This document shows positions 25,124-34,159 of a stretch of 64,000 nucleotides of DNA, piece by piece. The position numbers and the translations under genes are program-made. The notes beneath the pieces were generated by a model. That model was given only the letters and a program-made list of their open reading frames with translations, was not told the origin of the DNA and searched no databases. Numbering within the stretch: position 1 is the first letter of the stretch; every line of letters starts with the position of its first letter. This stretch comes from Streptomyces sp. NBC_00425 (GTDB lineage: Bacteria; Actinomycetota; Actinomycetes; Streptomycetales; Streptomycetaceae). The DNA is taken from NCBI RefSeq assembly GCF_036030735.1, contig NZ_CP107928.1:6634001-6698000 (forward strand), read 5' to 3'.

Positions 25124-25172
25124 ATGGACTCATAATCCGTCGGCCGTGGGTTGGAGTCCCGCCCGCCCCACC
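25124..25172 (+). other. second truncated tRNA 3' half (CAU)
   Basis: Same anticodon arm as at 16430, but the T arm is decayed: the loop reads TTGGAGT instead of TTCGAGT and the stem has a mismatch at CCCGC. The acceptor strand CCGCCCC-ACC is intact. No 5' half is present. Confidence 0.68.
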
Positions 25173-25203
25173 TGTGCAGGTCCGTGACCTGCGGAAACGT
25201 CTC

Positions 25204-25796
25204 AGCGGACGTGCGGATCAGGGCGTTGAAGAGGGCGGATGGGGGTAGTCCGGGTGCTCGGGCAGGTCGGGCGAGGCCACTGGTCCGCAGCGGGCCCGTG
25301 ATGTCTGCGAAGCCCTCGACCGCGAACTGCTGCCCAGGAACATCGAAGGCACCCGCGCCAAGCTGAAACGCTCTGTCAAGCTCGGCGCCCTCACCGAGAT
25401 CGACACCGGCAGCTTCGCCAGGAAAGCAGTAACCGACCAAGGCCCGCGACCAACCGGGGAAGGAGCATGCCCCGCCGACGTCCGGCCCGCGACTGTGAGT
25501 CCCTCCCCGCCAGCTCAGCGGGAGTCTGTCTCCAGCGCCGGGCTGGCGAGGACGCGCGTGTCGGGTGCGAGTACGGGCGGCGGCTCCGCCGTGGGCTCGT
25601 CCAAGGCCACGGGCGGGCCTGGCGGTGGGGGCAATACGGCACCGGCGGCTCCAGCCAGCGGCTGGAAACGTTTCGCCGAACGTAAGGGCACCACGTCGCC
25701 GAAGTCCAGACCCTGGGCAGGAAAACTCCTCAATGCGAGGATCGAGACGGCTGCACGGGTGCCCTTCGCTCAGCCACCGAGATCGGGGAGAGAACG
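25204..25796. other. gap between repeat copy B and the first LacI gene
   Basis: On the plus strand about 25297-25430 a frame reads VCEALDRELLPRN and GTRAKLKRSVKLG. This resembles a small winged-helix-like C-terminus found near mobile or silenced genes in Streptomyces, but I cannot name the family and it has no start. The rest is non-coding and includes a LacI-type operator at 25665-25674. Confidence 0.3.
25665..25674. promoter_or_regulatory. LacI-type operator GAAACGTTTC
   Basis: A perfect 10-bp palindrome with the central CG typical of LacI/PurR operators, 122 bp before the first lacI-type gene; likely autoregulation. The same ten bases occur by the end of repeat copy A (about 16500), where no LacI gene is close. 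Confidence 0.45.
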
Positions 25797-26840
25797 TTGC
25801 CCAGCCAGCAGGACGACACGGGTCGGCGGCCCGCCACCATGCGCGACGTCGCGACCATGGCCGGGGTGGGGATCGCCACCGTCTCACGGGTCGTCAACGG
25901 CAAGCCCGTCACCCCCGACCTGGCGGAACGGGTGACGCGCGCCGCCGAGCTGCTCGGCTACCGCCACGATCTGACGGCCAGCAGCCTGCGCCGGGCCGAC
26001 CGCCGCACCAGCACCCTCGGCCTGGTCCTGGAGGACGCGGCCAACCCCTTCTCCGCCGCGCTGCACCGTGCGGTGGAGGACGCCGCCGCCGAGCGCGGCC
26101 TGCTGCTCCTGGCCGGATCCACCGACGAGGACCCGGTCCGGGAACGCGGCCTGCTGAAGACGCTCACCGCCCGCCGGGTCGACGGCCTCATCGTGGTGCC
26201 CACCGGCCGGAACGACACCGACCTCGACGCTGCCCGCCGCGCCGGCACACCCGTCGTCTGCGTGGACCGCCGCACCACGGCGCCGCAGGTGGACGCCGTG
26301 ACCGTGGACAACCGCGCGGGCGTGCGGGCGGCGGTGAAGAGACTGCACGAGGCAGGCCACCGGCGCATCGCCTTCCTCGGGGATCTCCGCTCGATCTGGA
26401 CCGCCGAAGAGCGTTACGCCGGGTTCGTGGAGGGGCTCGCCGAAGCGGGATGCGTCCTGCACCCCTCCCTCGTCAGGCGCGGCCTGCACGGCGCGGAAGC
26501 CGCCCGCGCGGCCACCCGCGCACTTCTGGCCCTCGCCCACGCGCCCACCGCGCTCGTCTCCGGCCAGAACCTCCTGACCGTCGGGGCCCGCATGACCCTG
26601 CAGGAGCTTCAGCTACAGCGCCGCGTGGCCCTGATCGGATTCGACGACCTGCCCCTCGCCGACCTGCTCGAACCCGGCATCTCGGTGATCGCCCAGGATC
26701 ACGCCGCCATCGGCCGGGAGGCCGCGAGCCTGCTGTTCGACCGGCTCGAGGGCGAGGGCGGACCCGCCCGTCACCGCGTGCTGCCCACCCGCTACCTCGC
26801 CCGCGGCTCCGGCGAACTCCCCGCTCCCGAAGACGGCTGA
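25797..26840 (+). CDS. LacI-family transcriptional regulator
   Basis: A 347-residue regulator. The N-terminal HTH reads MRDVATMAGVGIATVSRVVN, followed by the hinge helix (residues about 60-75) and a periplasmic-binding-like sugar domain. TTG 25797 is chosen because GGGGAG lies six bases upstream; ATG 25839 at MRDVATM would remove only 14 residues. It is followed by a second LacI gene and then a sugar ABC operon, so it controls carbohydrate genes here. The ligand is unknown. Confidence 0.87.
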   Translation: MPSQQDDTGRRPATMRDVATMAGVGIATVSRVVNGKPVTPDLAERVTRAAELLGYRHDLTASSLRRADRRTSTLGLVLEDAANPFSAALHRAVEDAAAERGLLLLAGSTDEDPVRERGLLKTLTARRVDGLIVVPTGRNDTDLDAARRAGTPVVCVDRRTTAPQVDAVTVDNRAGVRAAVKRLHEAGHRRIAFLGDLRSIWTAEERYAGFVEGLAEAGCVLHPSLVRRGLHGAEAARAATRALLALAHAPTALVSGQNLLTVGARMTLQELQLQRRVALIGFDDLPLADLLEPGISVIAQDHAAIGREAASLLFDRLEGEGGPARHRVLPTRYLARGSGELPAPEDG

Positions 26841-26907
26841 CGACATCCCCGTGAACGAGTTGTTTCCGGTGTGTTGACGGGGCGAGCTTCTCGATGCTTC
26901 ACTGCCG

Positions 26908-26956
26908 GAACTGGTACCGAAACCGGTTCCGGCACCGATCCCGGTACCGGTTCCAC
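26908..26956. promoter_or_regulatory. cluster of operator-like palindromes before the second LacI gene
   Basis: Several overlapping dyads are packed in 50 bp: GGTACC, AACCGGTT (26921-26928), CCGGTACCGG (26941-26950) and CCGGTT. TCCGGCACCGATC in this cluster recurs at 28322-28334 upstream of the ABC operon, pointing to a common regulator. Confidence 0.45.
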
Positions 26957-27028
26957 CGATCTCTGTACGATCGGTCCTTCGGTGCGGGAGAACGTCTTCC
27001 GCCTCTGCGTGGAGTGAGAGGAGGTGGC

Positions 27029-28036
27029 ATGGGAGTCACCATCGCCGACGTGGCCGCACGGGCCGGCGTCAGCAAGACGACGGTCTCGCGAGTGCTGAAC
27101 GGCAAAGGCGAGATCAACGAGAACACCGTCCTGAAGGTCCGCAAGGCGATATCGGAGCTCGGCTATGTGCCGAGCGCCGGAGCAGTCGGGCTCGCACGCG
27201 GCACGACGCAGATGATCGGCATGCTGGTCCCTGACCTGGCCTGGGCCTGGTCCGGCATCGTGCAGGCGGTCGTCGAAACGCTGGAGGCCGAGGGTTTCGG
27301 GCTGCGCATGCTGACCTGGAACCGCGGTGAGGAGTCACTGCGCAGGCTCGGTCTTCAGGTCGCCGCCAAGTCGTTCGACGGTCTGCTGGTGATAGAGCCC
27401 GAGGGCGCCATGGGCTACATCACGGAACTGCACGGAGCGGGGCTGCCGGTCGTACTGATCGACGACCGCTTCCAGCGGCCGGGATTCCCCTACGTGGCCA
27501 CCACCAACCGGGAGGGGGGTGAGCAGGCGGCGCGCCACCTGCTGGACATCGGCCGCCGTCGTCCTCTGGTCGTGACCGGCCCCGATGCCTTCGGCTGCAC
27601 CCGGGAACGGCTGGGCGGCTTCGTGGATGTATTCGCGGAAGCCGGTATCGAGATCGACCAACGCAGCATCATCTGCGGCGACTTCCAGTTCGAACGCTGC
27701 CGGAGCGCGGTCGCGGGCGCTCTCGCGGACGGCCTGGAGTTCGACTCGGTCTTCGCACACAACGACCCCTCGGCAGCCGGCGTGCTCGCCGCCCTGCACG
27801 AGGCCGGTCTTTGGGTTCCGCAGGATGTCGCCGTGGTGGGGTTCGACGATGTCGAGATGGCGTCGTACACCTATCCGGCACTCACCACCATCCGCCAGCC
27901 GATGCGGGAGATGGGTGCGGCGGCGGCGCGTCTGCTGCTGGACCACGTGCGCGGATCGCCGGAGGCCGCCCCCTCGTGCGTCATTCCCACCAGCCTCGTG
28001 ATCCGTGGCTCGACGTTACAGCCGGGCTCGAACTGA
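27029..28036 (+). CDS. LacI-family transcriptional regulator
   Basis: A 335-residue LacI protein with HTH VTIADVAARAGVSKTTVSRV and a sugar-binding core (FAHNDPSAAGVLAAL, VVGFDDVEMASY). The start follows GAGAGGAGG. It lies directly upstream of the solute-binding-protein gene on the same strand, with a 451-bp gap that shares a 13-bp motif with its own promoter. It is the most likely repressor of the ABC/GH3/GH32/GH30 operon. Two successive LacI genes suggest response to two sugars. Confidence 0.88.
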   Translation: MGVTIADVAARAGVSKTTVSRVLNGKGEINENTVLKVRKAISELGYVPSAGAVGLARGTTQMIGMLVPDLAWAWSGIVQAVVETLEAEGFGLRMLTWNRGEESLRRLGLQVAAKSFDGLLVIEPEGAMGYITELHGAGLPVVLIDDRFQRPGFPYVATTNREGGEQAARHLLDIGRRRPLVVTGPDAFGCTRERLGGFVDVFAEAGIEIDQRSIICGDFQFERCRSAVAGALADGLEFDSVFAHNDPSAAGVLAALHEAGLWVPQDVAVVGFDDVEMASYTYPALTTIRQPMREMGAAAARLLLDHVRGSPEAAPSCVIPTSLVIRGSTLQPGSN

Positions 28037-28321
28037 CGCCGCGTTCTCGCGATGCGCACGGCGTGAGCTTCTCACCGAACCGTCCGTCTCCGCCGATCCT
28101 GTCCTGCCCCGCAGGCGGAGACGGACTCCATCCGGCCGTGGAACGGACCCTACCGGCGCTCAGGCAGGCCGGTAGGTCGCCCAGCTCTGCCTGAAGCCGC
28201 TCCACGCAGCGGCCCTGACCGGCCTGTTCGCCATCCGGTCTGCCCCACCACCCTCACCCTTCACGCGGAACCGTGTTCACGCGTCACCGTCGAGGTGCCG
28301 TTTCCCTCGATGTCTTCTCGG

Positions 28322-28334
28322 TCCGGCACCGATC
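28322..28334. promoter_or_regulatory. shared motif TCCGGCACCGATC upstream of the sugar ABC operon
   Basis: Thirteen bases identical to part of the palindrome cluster before the second lacI gene, followed here by GGTA so that ACCGATCGGT forms a palindrome. It lies 150 bp before the binding-protein start. The rest of the 451-bp gap shows no gene. Confidence 0.4.
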
Positions 28335-28487
28335 GGTAAGCCTGGCACAGCCGCCACCGGCTTCGCCCCGGACGTTCCAGCCGCGCCCTGCGGCTGACCG
28401 TCGATACCGCTCGGGCGCCCGCTAGTTCCCAGCCTTCGCCCCCTGGCCCCCGCGCCTGTATCACCTCAACGGCAAGGAGTTGCACCC

Positions 28488-29783
28488 ATGCGTACGACCC
28501 GCCCCACCACCAGAACCCTGCAGATAGCCTGCGCCACCGTCACGGCAGCCCTGGTGGCCACCGGCTGCGGCCGGAGCGCCGACTCAGGACCCGGCAAGGA
28601 CGCACCCGCGAAGATCGGCAGCGGCAAGGCCACGGGCAAGGTCGTCATGTGGTCCATGGGCGATCCCGACAAGTCCCTCCAGAGCCTGGCCAAGAAGTTC
28701 GAGGAGCAGAACCCCGGCGTGAAGGTGCAGATCACCCCGGTGCCCTGGGCCTCCGCCCACGACAAGCTGACCACTGCCATCGCCGGCGGCAACACACCCG
28801 ACATGTCCGTGATCGGCACCACCTGGATGGCCGAGATGGCCGGCATGAACGGCTTCCAGGCCACCCCGACGTCGATCAAGTCGTCGGACTTCTACCCGGG
28901 GCAGTGGGACACCACGAAGTACAAGGACACCTCCTACGGCGTCCCGTTCATCGCCGACACCCAGGCGGTCTATTACCGCAGCGACCTCACGGCGAAGGCC
29001 GGTATCAAGGGCGCCCCGGCAAGTGACTGGGCCGGCTACCTGAAGGATCTGAAGGCCATCCAGGCCACTGCGGGCAAGGAGAACCCGAAGCTGCGCTACG
29101 CCAGCGGGCTGTCGATCGGCTTCAACTCCTGGATCTTCCTGCTGCCGCTGGTCTGGCAGCAGGGCGGCGACATCTACGACCCGAGCACCAAGAAGTTCAC
29201 CTTCGACTCGCCGGCGGTCGCCAAGGCGCTGGAGTACTACGCGAGCGTCCCGACGGAGGGCTTGGCGCCCACGGACAAGACGGACAGCCTGCAGGCTTTT
29301 CAGGACGGACAGATCGCCGTTTACAAGGACGGCGCGTGGGTCAGCGGCAGCCTCCGCAAGGACGCCCCGAAGCTGGACAGCAAGTGGAAGACCATGCCGC
29401 TGCCGAAGGGCAAGCAGGCGGCCGGGTTCGCCGGCGGCAGCGACCTGGCGGTGTTCAAGGACGCCAAGAACTCCGACGCGGCCTGGAAGTTCGCCGAGTT
29501 CCTCACCGAACCCGCCAACCTCGCCGCCTACGCGAAGGCAACGGGTTCCCTTCCCGCCACGCCGGGGGCGTGGGACGCAGCGAAGCTGAGCGACGACGAA
29601 GCGATGCAGGCGTTCGCCGAGCAGCTGAAGGTCAGCAAGGCGCCGCCCGCCATCACCACCTGGCAGCAGGTCGCCGACGCCATCGACTCCGAACTGGAGA
29701 AGCTCAGCCTCGGCAAGGCCACCGTCGCCCAGGCGCAGCAGGACCTGCAGTCCAAGGCCACCGGCATCGGCACGGGCCGCTGA
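28488..29783 (+). CDS. ABC sugar transporter, solute-binding lipoprotein
   Basis: A 431-residue family-1 extracellular binding protein. The signal peptide ends in the lipobox LVATGC with Cys27 as lipidation site. The mature protein starts with a Gly/Lys/Ser-rich linker and then the sugar-binding fold (VVMWSMGDPDKSLQSLAKKF, PFIADTQAVYYRSDL). AAGGAG precedes ATG. Two permease genes follow on the same strand, with no ATPase, as usual in Streptomyces where MsiK serves many importers. The sugar is unknown; neighbouring GH32, GH3 and GH30 enzymes suggest fructo- or gluco-oligosaccharides. Confidence 0.88.
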   Translation: MRTTRPTTRTLQIACATVTAALVATGCGRSADSGPGKDAPAKIGSGKATGKVVMWSMGDPDKSLQSLAKKFEEQNPGVKVQITPVPWASAHDKLTTAIAGGNTPDMSVIGTTWMAEMAGMNGFQATPTSIKSSDFYPGQWDTTKYKDTSYGVPFIADTQAVYYRSDLTAKAGIKGAPASDWAGYLKDLKAIQATAGKENPKLRYASGLSIGFNSWIFLLPLVWQQGGDIYDPSTKKFTFDSPAVAKALEYYASVPTEGLAPTDKTDSLQAFQDGQIAVYKDGAWVSGSLRKDAPKLDSKWKTMPLPKGKQAAGFAGGSDLAVFKDAKNSDAAWKFAEFLTEPANLAAYAKATGSLPATPGAWDAAKLSDDEAMQAFAEQLKVSKAPPAITTWQQVADAIDSELEKLSLGKATVAQAQQDLQSKATGIGTGR

Positions 29784-29817
29784 ACGGCCGCCACGTGAGC
29801 ACCCCTCGTACGGACGG

Positions 29818-30804
29818 ATGACATCCATGTCCACGAAAACACTCCCCGGGCGGGGCGGCACCCACGAACCGAGCACCGCACGGCCCGAGAGGGGCACCGG
29901 TCGTCGGCTACTCGCCCTCCGCAGTACCGCGCGCGGCAGGCAGACCCGGGCCGCGTGGATCCTCGCGGCTCCCTTCCTGGCCTTGTTCCTGGCGTTCATG
30001 CTGCTGCCGGTCGTCTGGTCGCTGCTGATGAGCCTGACCGACACGCAAAGCGCCGACCTGCGGACCCCGTTGAGCGTGTCGTTCACCGGCTTCGACAACT
30101 ACGTACGGCTGTTTGAGGACGAGCAGTTCGTTCATGCGCTGCGCAACACGGCCGTGTTCGTCCTGGTGGGTCTGCCGTTGACGCTGGCCACCGGGCTGGC
30201 CGCGGCGGTCGCCCTCAACAGCGGCATCAGCCGCTTCCGGGCCGTCTTCCGGGTCGGCTTCTATCTGCCGGTGATCACCAGCGTCGTGGCGGTCGCGGTG
30301 GTGTGGAAGACGCTGCTGGAGCCGCGGGCGGGGCTGGTGAACACGGTTCTGGGATGGTTCGGGATCGACGGTCCGGCGTGGCTGGCGGACACCCGGTTCG
30401 CTCTCCCCGTCATGATCGTGATGGCGGTGTGGCGCAACCTCGGCACCGTCATGATCATCATGCTGGCGGGTCTGCAGTCCGTGCCCCAGTCCCTGATGGA
30501 GGCGGCCGAGCTCGACGGGGCCGGGGCCTGGCAGCGGTTCTGGCGGGTCACCTTCCCGCTCCTGCGTCCGGCCCTGCTGCTGACCGCGGTCACGACCGGC
30601 ATCGGCTATCTGCAGTTCTTCGACGAGCCGTTCGTCATGACCGACGGCGGACCGCTGGACTCCACCCTGTCCGCCACGATGTACGCCTACAACCAGTTCG
30701 GCAACGGCAACTACGACGTTGCGTCGGCCGCCGGTTACGTCGTCTTCGTCCTCATCATCGCGCTGACCGTGCTGCAGTTCCGCGTGCTGCGAGACAAGGA
30801 CTGA
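29818..30804 (+). CDS. ABC sugar transporter permease (MalF-like)
   Basis: A 328-residue permease with six predicted helices after a basic cytoplasmic N-terminus. The EAA loop for contact with the ATPase is EAAELDGAGAWQRFWRV...FPLLRP. ATG 29827 three codons downstream is an equally good start. It belongs to the binding-protein/permease operon and pairs with the next permease. Confidence 0.87.
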   Translation: MTSMSTKTLPGRGGTHEPSTARPERGTGRRLLALRSTARGRQTRAAWILAAPFLALFLAFMLLPVVWSLLMSLTDTQSADLRTPLSVSFTGFDNYVRLFEDEQFVHALRNTAVFVLVGLPLTLATGLAAAVALNSGISRFRAVFRVGFYLPVITSVVAVAVVWKTLLEPRAGLVNTVLGWFGIDGPAWLADTRFALPVMIVMAVWRNLGTVMIIMLAGLQSVPQSLMEAAELDGAGAWQRFWRVTFPLLRPALLLTAVTTGIGYLQFFDEPFVMTDGGPLDSTLSATMYAYNQFGNGNYDVASAAGYVVFVLIIALTVLQFRVLRDKD

Positions 30805-30810
30805 TGCCCC

Positions 30811-31698
30811 ATGAGCACTCTCTCCGCCCTTCGGCCGGCCGGGCCGGGCACGGACCGGACTCTGCGGCGGCGTCGCATCCGGCAGAAATGGGGCCATCCC
30901 TGGCTGTATCTGCCGCTGTTCGGCTGCTTGCTGTTGATGGTCGCGCCGTTTCTGTGGATGCTCTCCGGTTCCTTCAAGCCCGAGGCGGACATCCGCAAGG
31001 TGCCGCCGGTCCTGGTCCCAACCGCGCCCACGCTGGGCAGCTACCGGCAGCTGTTCAGCAGCCTGGACTTCACGACCATGTTCGCCAACTCGGTGATCGT
31101 GGCCCTGGCCGTGACCGCGGGCAACCTGCTGTTCTGCTCGATGCTCGGCTACGCCCTGGCCAAGCTGGACTTCCCCGGCCGACGTGCTGTGTTCAGCCTG
31201 GTCATCGGCACCCTGATGGTGCCGGGCCTGGTCACCTTCGTGCCCCTGTACGTGCTGGTGGCCAACATGAAGCTGACCGGCTCGCTGCTCGGGCTGATCC
31301 TGCCGTTCCTGGCGGCCCCCTTCGGGGTGTTCCTGATGCGGCAGTTCATCTCCACCCTGCCCGACGAACTCATCGACGCCGCCCGCGTCGACGGCTGCCG
31401 TGAACTGGCCATCTACTGGAAGATCATCCTGCCTCTGACCAGGCCGGCCCTGGCCACATTGGGGATCATCACCTTCCTGGGCTCCTGGAACAACTTCCTG
31501 TGGCCCCTGGTCGTGGCCCAGAACGCGGACCAGTACACCCTCCCCGTCGGCCTCGCCCTGGCCAGCAGCGGACAGGACTTCACCCGCTTCGGCGTCCTCC
31601 TCGCCGGCTCCGTCGTCGTCCTGCTCCCTGTGATGGTCGTCTTCCTGCTCTTCCAGCGCCACTTCGTCGCCGGCATCGCCACCACCGGCCTGAAGTGA
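30811..31698 (+). CDS. ABC sugar transporter permease (MalG-like)
   Basis: A 295-residue permease with six predicted helices and EAA loop DAARVDGCRELAIYWKIILP. It starts six bases after the previous permease stop. It completes the membrane part of the importer; the ATPase must come from elsewhere. Confidence 0.87.
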   Translation: MSTLSALRPAGPGTDRTLRRRRIRQKWGHPWLYLPLFGCLLLMVAPFLWMLSGSFKPEADIRKVPPVLVPTAPTLGSYRQLFSSLDFTTMFANSVIVALAVTAGNLLFCSMLGYALAKLDFPGRRAVFSLVIGTLMVPGLVTFVPLYVLVANMKLTGSLLGLILPFLAAPFGVFLMRQFISTLPDELIDAARVDGCRELAIYWKIILPLTRPALATLGIITFLGSWNNFLWPLVVAQNADQYTLPVGLALASSGQDFTRFGVLLAGSVVVLLPVMVVFLLFQRHFVAGIATTGLK

Positions 31699-31759
31699 CC
31701 TCCCTCGCCTACCCCCGTTATCCCTCTGACCTGTGACGACTCATGACTTGGAGAACATA

Positions 31760-34060
31760 GTGGGACACCCGGTCCGCTCTGCTGTGTACCTGGATGCGGA
31801 CGCGTCCGTGGAAACGAGAACCGAGGACCTGCTGTCCCGGATGACCTTGCAGGAGAAGGTCGGGCAGTTGCTGATGCTCGACGCCCAACACGGGGACCTC
31901 GAGGACATCGTGTCGGCCAAGCTGGCCGGGTCGGTCCTGCATGTGACGCCCGCACGGATGCCGGAGGCCATGGAACGGGCCCAGCGGACACGGCTAGGCA
32001 TTCCGCTGCTGACCGCCGACGACTGCATCCACGGCCACTCGTTCTGGCCGGGCGCGACCATCTTCCCCACACAGCTCGGCATGGCCTGCACCTGGGATCC
32101 CTCTCTGATCCACCGGGTCGCCCGTGCGTCCGCGATCGAGATCTCGACGACCGGGATCCACGGGACGTTCTCCCCGGTGCTGTGCATCACCCGCGACCTG
32201 CGCTGGGGCCGGATCAACGAGACGTTCGGCGAAGACCCGTACCTGATAGGCGAGTTGGGGGCCGCGATGGTGCGCGGCTACCAGGGTGAGGGCCTCGGCG
32301 ACCCGACCGCCGTGCTGGCGTACGCCAAGCACTTCGCGGGCTACTCCGAGACCCTGGGCGGACGCGACGCCAGCGAGGCGGATCTCAGCCCGCGCAAGCT
32401 GCGCTCGTGGTTCCTGCCCCCGTTCGAGCGGGCGGCCCGGGCCGGCTGCCGCGGCTTCATGCTGGGCTACCAGTCGATCGACGGGGTGCCCATCACCGCG
32501 AACGAGTGGCTGATCAACGACGTGCTCAAGGGCGAGTGGGGTTTCACCGGCACGCTGGTGACCGACTGGGACAACGTCGGACGGATGGTCTACGACCAGC
32601 GGACCTGCGCCGACTACGCCGAGGCGGCGGCGGTCGCCGTCAACTCCGGAAACGATCTGGTCATGGCCACGCCCGCGTTCTTCGAGGGCGCCCAGGAGGC
32701 GGTCGCCCGCGGCCTGGTCGAAGAGAAGCAGATCGATGACGCGGTACGGCGGGTGCTGCGGCTGAAGTTCGAACTCGGGCTCTTCGAGGACCCCCGCGCC
32801 CCCGACCCCGAGCGGCAGGCACAGGTGATCGGCTGCCGCGAGCACGCCGACCTCAACCTCGAGACCGCCCGACGTTCCCTGGTACTGCTGCGCAACGAGG
32901 GGATCCTGCCCCTCGACGGCGGGCTGACCGCGGCCGGAACCGGCCGCGCCACAGGCCAGGGCTCGCCACGCACGATCGCGGTCATCGGCCCCAACGCCGA
33001 CAGCCCGGAGGCCATGCTCGGCGACTGGGCGGGTGCCACCGGCCAGGTGCCGTGGATGCCCGAAGGACATCCACGGGAGTTGGTGGAGACGGTGCTGGAC
33101 GGCCTTCGCGCCGTCGTTCCCGCCGACTGGACCGTCACCCACGCCCGCGGAGCCGACATCGAAAGCCCGGCCTTCGACCCCGACCAGTGGGTCGCCGGGC
33201 CCGACGGCCAGCCGCAGCCGCCCGCCTTCATCCCCGCCCCGGTCGACGAGGCACAGCTTCGGGAGGCCACCGCCGCGGCAGAGGCCGCGGACTACGCCGT
33301 CGTGGTCGTGGGGGACACCAAGGCCCTGACGGGCGAGGTGCGCTCCACGGCCACCCTCGACCTCCAGGGAGGCCAGATCGCGCTGCTGGACGCGGTCGCC
33401 GCCACCGGCACGCCCATGATCGTCGTACTGCTGCAGTCCAAGCCGAGCACCCTCCCCGACTCGGCACTGAACGCGGCAGCGCTCATCGAGGCGTTCAACC
33501 CGGGCATGCGCGGCGGCCGTGCCGTCGCCGAACTCCTCCTCGGACTCACCGAACCCAGCGGCCGGCTCCCGGTCTCCTTCGCACGCCACGTCGGGCAGCA
33601 GCCGGTCTACTACAACCAGGTGCGGGGCCAGCACGGTGACCGCTACGCGGACCTCACCCAGGACCCCCTGTTCGCGTTCGGCGAGGGCCTGAGCTACACC
33701 ACCGTGACCTACTCCGACCTCACCGTGCACGAGGACGAGGTCTCCGCCGACGGCACAGTCCACGCCACCGTACGGCTCACGAACAGCGGAAGCCGTCCGG
33801 CCCTGGAGACGGTCCAGGCGTACGTCAGTGACCTGACCACCAGCGTCACTTGGGCCGAGCAGGAGCTGAAGGCGTTCACCCAGGCCGAAGTCCCGCCCGG
33901 TGAAACCCTCGCCGTCGGCATCAGCGTCCCTGCCGGACACTGCTCACTCGTCACCGCCGACAACCGTCGCGTGGTCGAACCAGGCGAGTTCATGCTCCGC
34001 GTCGGCCCCAGTTCACGACGGGAGCACCAGCTCAGCGCGGGATTCCGCATCCGGGCCTGA
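31760..34060 (+). CDS. GH3 beta-glucosidase
   Basis: A 766-residue GH3 enzyme without signal peptide or PA14 insert. The nucleophile is Asp269 in TDWDN; YAKHFAGYSETLGG carries the conserved KHF. The alpha/beta sandwich and a fibronectin-III-like C-terminus follow. GTG 31760 is chosen because TTGGAGAA lies six bases upstream; a GTG nine codons earlier has none. Being cytoplasmic and downstream of an importer, it should cleave imported beta-glucosides, perhaps products of the secreted GH30. It is not closely similar to the GH3 at 1699. Confidence 0.9.
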   Translation: MGHPVRSAVYLDADASVETRTEDLLSRMTLQEKVGQLLMLDAQHGDLEDIVSAKLAGSVLHVTPARMPEAMERAQRTRLGIPLLTADDCIHGHSFWPGATIFPTQLGMACTWDPSLIHRVARASAIEISTTGIHGTFSPVLCITRDLRWGRINETFGEDPYLIGELGAAMVRGYQGEGLGDPTAVLAYAKHFAGYSETLGGRDASEADLSPRKLRSWFLPPFERAARAGCRGFMLGYQSIDGVPITANEWLINDVLKGEWGFTGTLVTDWDNVGRMVYDQRTCADYAEAAAVAVNSGNDLVMATPAFFEGAQEAVARGLVEEKQIDDAVRRVLRLKFELGLFEDPRAPDPERQAQVIGCREHADLNLETARRSLVLLRNEGILPLDGGLTAAGTGRATGQGSPRTIAVIGPNADSPEAMLGDWAGATGQVPWMPEGHPRELVETVLDGLRAVVPADWTVTHARGADIESPAFDPDQWVAGPDGQPQPPAFIPAPVDEAQLREATAAAEAADYAVVVVGDTKALTGEVRSTATLDLQGGQIALLDAVAATGTPMIVVLLQSKPSTLPDSALNAAALIEAFNPGMRGGRAVAELLLGLTEPSGRLPVSFARHVGQQPVYYNQVRGQHGDRYADLTQDPLFAFGEGLSYTTVTYSDLTVHEDEVSADGTVHATVRLTNSGSRPALETVQAYVSDLTTSVTWAEQELKAFTQAEVPPGETLAVGISVPAGHCSLVTADNRRVVEPGEFMLRVGPSSRREHQLSAGFRIRA

Positions 34061-34097
34061 ACGCCGTTTGCGGGACATGCGAACGCTGCTCGAAGCC

Positions 34098-34131
34098 CCC
34101 GCCCAGCCGATCCCTGACCCGGCTGGGCGGG
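34098..34131 (+). terminator. hairpin between GH3 and GH32 genes
   Basis: CCCGCCCAGCC pairs perfectly with GGCTGGGCGGG around a 12-nt loop, in the 99-bp gap. No T-tract follows; it may be an intercistronic stabiliser or partial terminator. Confidence 0.55.
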
Positions 34132-34159
34132 CTCCCCTGAACCACCGAAAGGCACGCGT

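Larger units (their letters stand above)
24615..25203. repeat. higA-3'/hairpin/tRNA-3' repeat, copy B
   Basis: Second copy of the composite repeat, collinear with copy A (16041-16510). Between hairpin and linker it carries about 130 extra bases (about 24920-25058), including CCCCCAGGGGCCATTGAGG, which also appears in copy C. It borders the symporter/LysR block on one side and the LacI/sugar block on the other. Confidence 0.75.

Noticed and set aside
24473..25200. CRISPR-like or phage-like organisation around the repeats
   Set aside because: Repeats are long composite copies, not short regular spacers, and no cas, integrase or structural phage gene is present.
25430..25790. Frame with Gly/Ser/Arg-rich translation after repeat copy B
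   Set aside because: Overlapping open frames in three phases without a start or motif; composition alone explains them.
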